Source: Blastococcus sp. TF02A-30 (GTDB lineage Bacteria > Actinomycetota > Actinomycetes > Mycobacteriales > Geodermatophilaceae). From it: a DNA stretch of 64,000 nucleotides. Location of the stretch: assembly GCF_003319185.1 (NCBI RefSeq), contig NZ_QOHJ01000007.1, forward strand, positions 1 through 64,000, given 5' to 3'. The translations under genes were made by a program, and so were the position numbers. Under the pieces are notes generated by a model. The model was not told the DNA's origin. It saw only the letters and a list, made by a program, of their open reading frames with translations, and made no database searches. Positions 60,206-64,000 of the stretch are shown in pieces. Position 1 is the stretch's first letter; each line of letters starts with the position of its first letter.

Positions 60206-61939
60206 TCAGGCTGGCGCTGAACTCCTGACCGCCGGACCGCGGAGCAGCACGGCAGCCGCGACCGCGGCCAGCGCGGCGGCGACCGCCGCGCCGGCGAACA
60301 CCGTGTGCAGCTGGGTGAGCAGCGCCGCGTCCGTGGCCGCCTCGTAGACCGCGCAGTCGGTCGGTGACTGCGGGCAGAGCTCGAACGGCGACCCGATGGC
60401 GTCGACCTCGGCGGTGAACCGGCGCAGCGCGACGGCGGTCAGCAGCGAGAGCCCGACCAGCATGCCGATGGTGCGCGCGACGACCGAGAGCGCGCTCGCG
60501 CTGCCGTGGACGCCGGGGTGGGTCACCGCCAGCAGGACGGCGTTGACCGGCGCGATGGCGAGGCCGAAGCCGAGGCCCGCCGCCAGCAGGACGACCCAGG
60601 ACCCGGCGCCGTCCAGCGACCGCTCGTCCCAGCCGGTCATCGCGACCAGGGCGACCGCCGTGGCCGCCATCCCCGCGGCCGCCACCCACCGGGCGGCGAC
60701 GAACCGGCACAGCCAGCCCCCCAGGAGCGCCCCGACCGGGACGGCGACCAGCAGCCGCAGCAGCACGAGGGCGGCGCCGAGCTGGTCGCCGGGCGTGGTG
60801 GTCGCCCGCGCGAACAGCGGGACGTCGACCAGCGCCGCCACCAGCGCCACGCCGACCAGCAGGTTGACCACCAGCGCACCCCAGGCGCCGACCGGCCGCA
60901 GCGCCGCCAGCGGCAGGACCGGTGCCGGCGCCCGGCGCTCGTGCAGCACGAACGCGACGGCGGCCAGGGCGGTCACCGGCAGCAGCACCCAGCCGTGCGC
61001 CACCACCTGGACCGACGGATCGGCCGCCGCGAACGCCCAGACGAAGGCACCCAGCGCGACCACGACCAGCAGCGACCCGAGCACGTCCACCTCGGCGGCC
61101 AGCCGGCGCAGCCCGCGCAGCGGCAGCACCGCGCGCCGGGGTACGAGGAGGCTGCGGGCGACCAGCCCGAGCGCCGCTCCACCCGACACCAGCAGGAGGG
61201 GCGTCGTCCACGACCAGGCGTCGACGACGGGCACGTAGAGCAGCCCCCAGTCGACGTCCTCGGCGAGCGCCGCCGGCGCCGCCAGGTGCAGCGCCAGCGC
61301 TGCGGCCGCGAGGACGGCGAGCACCAGGCCGAGCGGATCGGGCCGGCCGGCCCGACCGGAGAGCAGCACGCCGGCGGTGAGCGCGAGGCCGAGCAGCAGG
61401 TTCAGCCAGAAGATGGCCCGCCAGTCGGCCACCGCCAGCACCGCGGCCCCGGCGAGTGGGCCGAGCACCGCACCGGCCTCCTGCACCGCGCCCACCACGC
61501 CCAGCGGCAGCGCCCGCCGCTCCGGCGGCCACCGGTCGGCGACCAGCGCGAGCGTCGCCGGCACCAGGCCGCCGGCGCCGATGCCCTGCAGCACCCGGCC
61601 CAGCACCGCCGGGCCGAGCGCGTCCGCCGTCGCGGTCAGCAACGAGCCGAGGGCGAACAGCAGGAGGCACCCCGCCAGCACGGGGACGCGACCGCGCAGG
61701 TCGGCCAGCCGGCCCAGCAGCGGCAGGGTGGCGGTGTAGCCGAGCAGGAAGCCCCCGACGATCGGCGTGGCCCGCTGCAGCTCGTCCAGCGAGACCCCGA
61801 CGCCGTCCAGGATGTCGGGCAGTGCCAGGACCACGACGTACGTGTCGGCGGCGGTGACCAGCACCGCGAGCGTGGCCAGGGCGATCAGCGGCAGACCCGG
61901 CAGCGGCCGGGTCGGGGCGTCAGCCGGGGACGGGCGCAC
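60206..61939 (-). CDS. MFS transporter of the P55/Rv1410 type (14 helices)
   Basis: The 577-residue protein has about 14 membrane segments and MFS motifs (GRLADLRGRVPVLAG; VLGRVLQGIGAGGLVPATLALVADRW, resembling DHA2). It overlaps the LprG-like lipoprotein gene upstream, exactly as P55 (Rv1410c) follows lprG in mycobacteria. That pair moves triacylglycerides and glycolipids to the envelope. An extracytoplasmic loop with two cysteines (FELCPQSPTDC) precedes the last helices. Drug efflux is an alternative. Confidence 0.85.
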   Translation of the reverse strand: MRPSPADAPTRPLPGLPLIALATLAVLVTAADTYVVVLALPDILDGVGVSLDELQRATPIVGGFLLGYTATLPLLGRLADLRGRVPVLAGCLLLFALGSLLTATADALGPAVLGRVLQGIGAGGLVPATLALVADRWPPERRALPLGVVGAVQEAGAVLGPLAGAAVLAVADWRAIFWLNLLLGLALTAGVLLSGRAGRPDPLGLVLAVLAAAALALHLAAPAALAEDVDWGLLYVPVVDAWSWTTPLLLVSGGAALGLVARSLLVPRRAVLPLRGLRRLAAEVDVLGSLLVVVALGAFVWAFAAADPSVQVVAHGWVLLPVTALAAVAFVLHERRAPAPVLPLAALRPVGAWGALVVNLLVGVALVAALVDVPLFARATTTPGDQLGAALVLLRLLVAVPVGALLGGWLCRFVAARWVAAAGMAATAVALVAMTGWDERSLDGAGSWVVLLAAGLGFGLAIAPVNAVLLAVTHPGVHGSASALSVVARTIGMLVGLSLLTAVALRRFTAEVDAIGSPFELCPQSPTDCAVYEAATDAALLTQLHTVFAGAAVAAALAAVAAAVLLRGPAVRSSAPA

Positions 61940-62627
61940 TGATCTCGACGTCGGCGCCGAAGTCGCTCAGCTCGAGGACGTACGTGGCGTCGGTGCCGGC
62001 CTCGAAGAACGGACCGGTGAGCTCCACCCGGCGCAGTTCACCGCTCTCCGTCGCCACCGAGATGCGCGCCTGCACCGGCCGGCTCGGGTCCTCGCTGGTG
62101 AGGATCTGCTCGACCAGGTCGCCGGGCAGGTCGGCGGTGACCTCGCGGACCACCTCGCCGTCGACCCGGCGCTCCTCCCCCAGCTCGGCCCGCTCGGCCT
62201 CGGCCAGCAGCTGGGAGATCCCGGTCTCGGGATCGAGCAGCTCGCCGGGGTCGCCGAAGCCGAACTGCGCGGGGTCGATGACGCTGAACTCGGAGGTGAA
62301 CGGCAGCATCGCGTAGACGGTGCCGTCCACCGAGACGACGTCCAGGTCGATGGTCGAGCCGAGCGCGGTCACCTGCAGCGTGCCCTCGAACGAGGCGGGC
62401 CGGGCGACGTCGCCCTCTCCCCCGACCAGCTCCGTGCCGGTGTCCGGGGCGCCCTCGCTGTCCAGGACGAAGTGCAGCGTCTCGGCGTCGTCCAGGGCCT
62501 GCTTGGCCCGCTCGAGCAGCTCGGTCGCGGACTCCTCGGGCTGGTCCTCGCCCTCGCAGCCGGCCAGGACCGGACCGGCGGTCAGCGCGAGGGCGAGCAG
62601 CGGAACGGCCCGTCGGCGCAGCAGCAT
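61920..62627 (-). CDS. LppX/LprAFG-family lipoprotein
   Basis: The 235-residue lipoprotein has signal AGPVLAGC, then SATELLERAKQALDDAETLHFVLDSEGAP, the LppX/LprAFG fold that forms a lipid-binding cavity. Other matches are FEGTLQVTALGSTIDLDVVSVDG and ERRVDGEVVREVTADLPGD. It lies directly upstream of the MFS gene with a 20-base overlap. It probably carries lipid across the envelope for the transporter. Confidence 0.88.
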   Translation of the reverse strand: MLLRRRAVPLLALALTAGPVLAGCEGEDQPEESATELLERAKQALDDAETLHFVLDSEGAPDTGTELVGGEGDVARPASFEGTLQVTALGSTIDLDVVSVDGTVYAMLPFTSEFSVIDPAQFGFGDPGELLDPETGISQLLAEAERAELGEERRVDGEVVREVTADLPGDLVEQILTSEDPSRPVQARISVATESGELRRVELTGPFFEAGTDATYVLELSDFGADVEISAPVPG

Positions 62628-62691
62628 GGCGTCCTCCCCGTCGGCCGGGAGCTCCGGCGTACCGACGGCGGACAGTAGCGCGCCGCCCGCG

Positions 62692-63368
62692 TCAGCTCGC
62701 GGCAGCGCTCCGGGCAGCGCTCCGGGCGGCGCTCCGCGCGGCGATCCGCGCGGCCAGCGTGGCCCGGTTGCGCTCGGGGAACGTGTCCAGCGCCGGTGCC
62801 AGCTCCGCCACGCGGGACTTCTGCGTCGTCCAGGCGCGGAAGGTCAGCCCGACGGTCACACCGTGGTCGGGGCGGTGCACGACCTCGACGGCGTCCCCGG
62901 CCCCGATGTCGCCGGTCTCCAGGACGCGCAGGTAGGCGCCGCTCGCGCCGCGCGCGGTGAACCGCTTGACCAGCTGGGGCTCGTCCCAGAACCGGGCGAA
63001 GTTGGCGCACGGGATCCGCGGCGCGGTGACCTCGAGCAGCGCCGTCCCGACCCGCCACCGCTCGCCGACGACGGCGCCGGTGAGGTCGACGCCCGTCGTC
63101 CGCAGGTTCTCGCCGAAGCGGCCCGGCGGCAGCTCGCGGCCGAGCTCGGCGATCCAGAAGTCGGCGTCCTCCTGGGCGAAGGCGTAGACCTGCTGGCCGT
63201 CGCCGCCGTGGTACTTGCGGTTGACCTGGACGTCGCCGTCCAGACCGGCCTCGCCGACGGCGACGCGGCCGCCCACCGGCCGCTTGTCGATGCCGCTGCG
63301 GTTCGGCTTCCGGTCGGGCAGCGGCAGCAGGTCCGCGCCCGAGACGCAGACCGCCTCGACCCGGGCGG

Positions 63369-63372
<4 letters not shown>
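62692..63372 (-). CDS. MOSC domain protein
   Basis: The 226-residue product has the MOSC domain ([36 protein letters not shown], and the conserved cysteine in [13 protein letters not shown]). MOSC proteins bind a molybdenum cofactor or act in sulfur transfer. The C-terminus is a low-complexity run of [16 protein letters not shown] repeats, encoded by imperfect 12-base units. Its start overlaps the lepA stop. Confidence 0.9.

Positions 63373-64000
<628 letters not shown>

Overview
The window is high-GC DNA with dense coding, frequent GTG starts and many ATGA/GTGA stop-start overlaps. The gene content is actinobacterial: HrcA/CIRCE, a PhoH-YbeY-CorC-Era-RecO-UppS block, a c-di-AMP riboswitch before an NlpC/P60 gene, and an LprG-like lipoprotein beside a P55-like transporter. 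The selenocysteine tRNA carries a CUA anticodon, which I recall being reported for Geodermatophilaceae (Blastococcus/Geodermatophilus). That family is the best guess; no 16S gene is present to confirm it.

Layout. (1) 1-14.5 kb reads as a genomic island ending in a tyrosine integrase that abuts the 3' end of tRNA-Asn (14.8 kb). It carries the tail of a secondary nuo cluster (nuoA plus a NuoB-like protein with Met/His repeats), an ArsR regulator facing a Cys-rich copper-storage protein, DUF305 proteins, a CopZ-like chaperone with decayed copA and csoR fragments and a surviving CsoR-type operator, a TlpA-CcdA-BNR lipoprotein operon, DUF6153, an NlpC/P60 hydrolase, a BlaI/M56 pair, small Cys-rich proteins and two unknown genes. 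Copper handling in the cell envelope is the common theme. (2) 15-45 kb is core genome: dnaG, ppdK, dusB, glyS, a Fur/Zur regulator, uppS-recO-era, atoE, corC-ybeY-phoH, a HIT protein, cstA-ybdD, rsmE-dnaJ-hrcA and hemW. (3) 45.6-50.6 kb is a sulfur-type operon: a short Cys-ending leader peptide, an AprA-like flavoprotein, a double [4Fe-4S] ferredoxin with a long tail, and an SsuA/SsuC/SsuB-type ABC importer, with no SsuD monooxygenase. (4) 50.6-52.9 kb holds MarR and TetR regulators with palindromic operators. (5) 52.9-57.8 kb is the selenocysteine locus: tRNA-Sec(CUA)-selA-selB on the minus strand, and a WYL-domain protein plus selD on the plus strand. (6) 57.8-64 kb has a methyltransferase, a quinone-reductase-like enzyme, a guanidine-III riboswitch controlling a Gdx/SugE exporter, the MFS/LprG-like pair, a MOSC protein and the 3' part of lepA.

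How it works together. The most striking system is the Sec machinery, whose tRNA should read UAG rather than UGA. UAG still ends several ordinary genes here, so Sec insertion must depend on mRNA context read by SelB. Second is the sulfur operon, where a flavoprotein/ferredoxin pair with AprAB-like architecture stands where a desulfonating monooxygenase would be expected. Third is the island's copper set, part intact and part decayed. All assignments come from reading the sequence and translations by eye; no database search was run.
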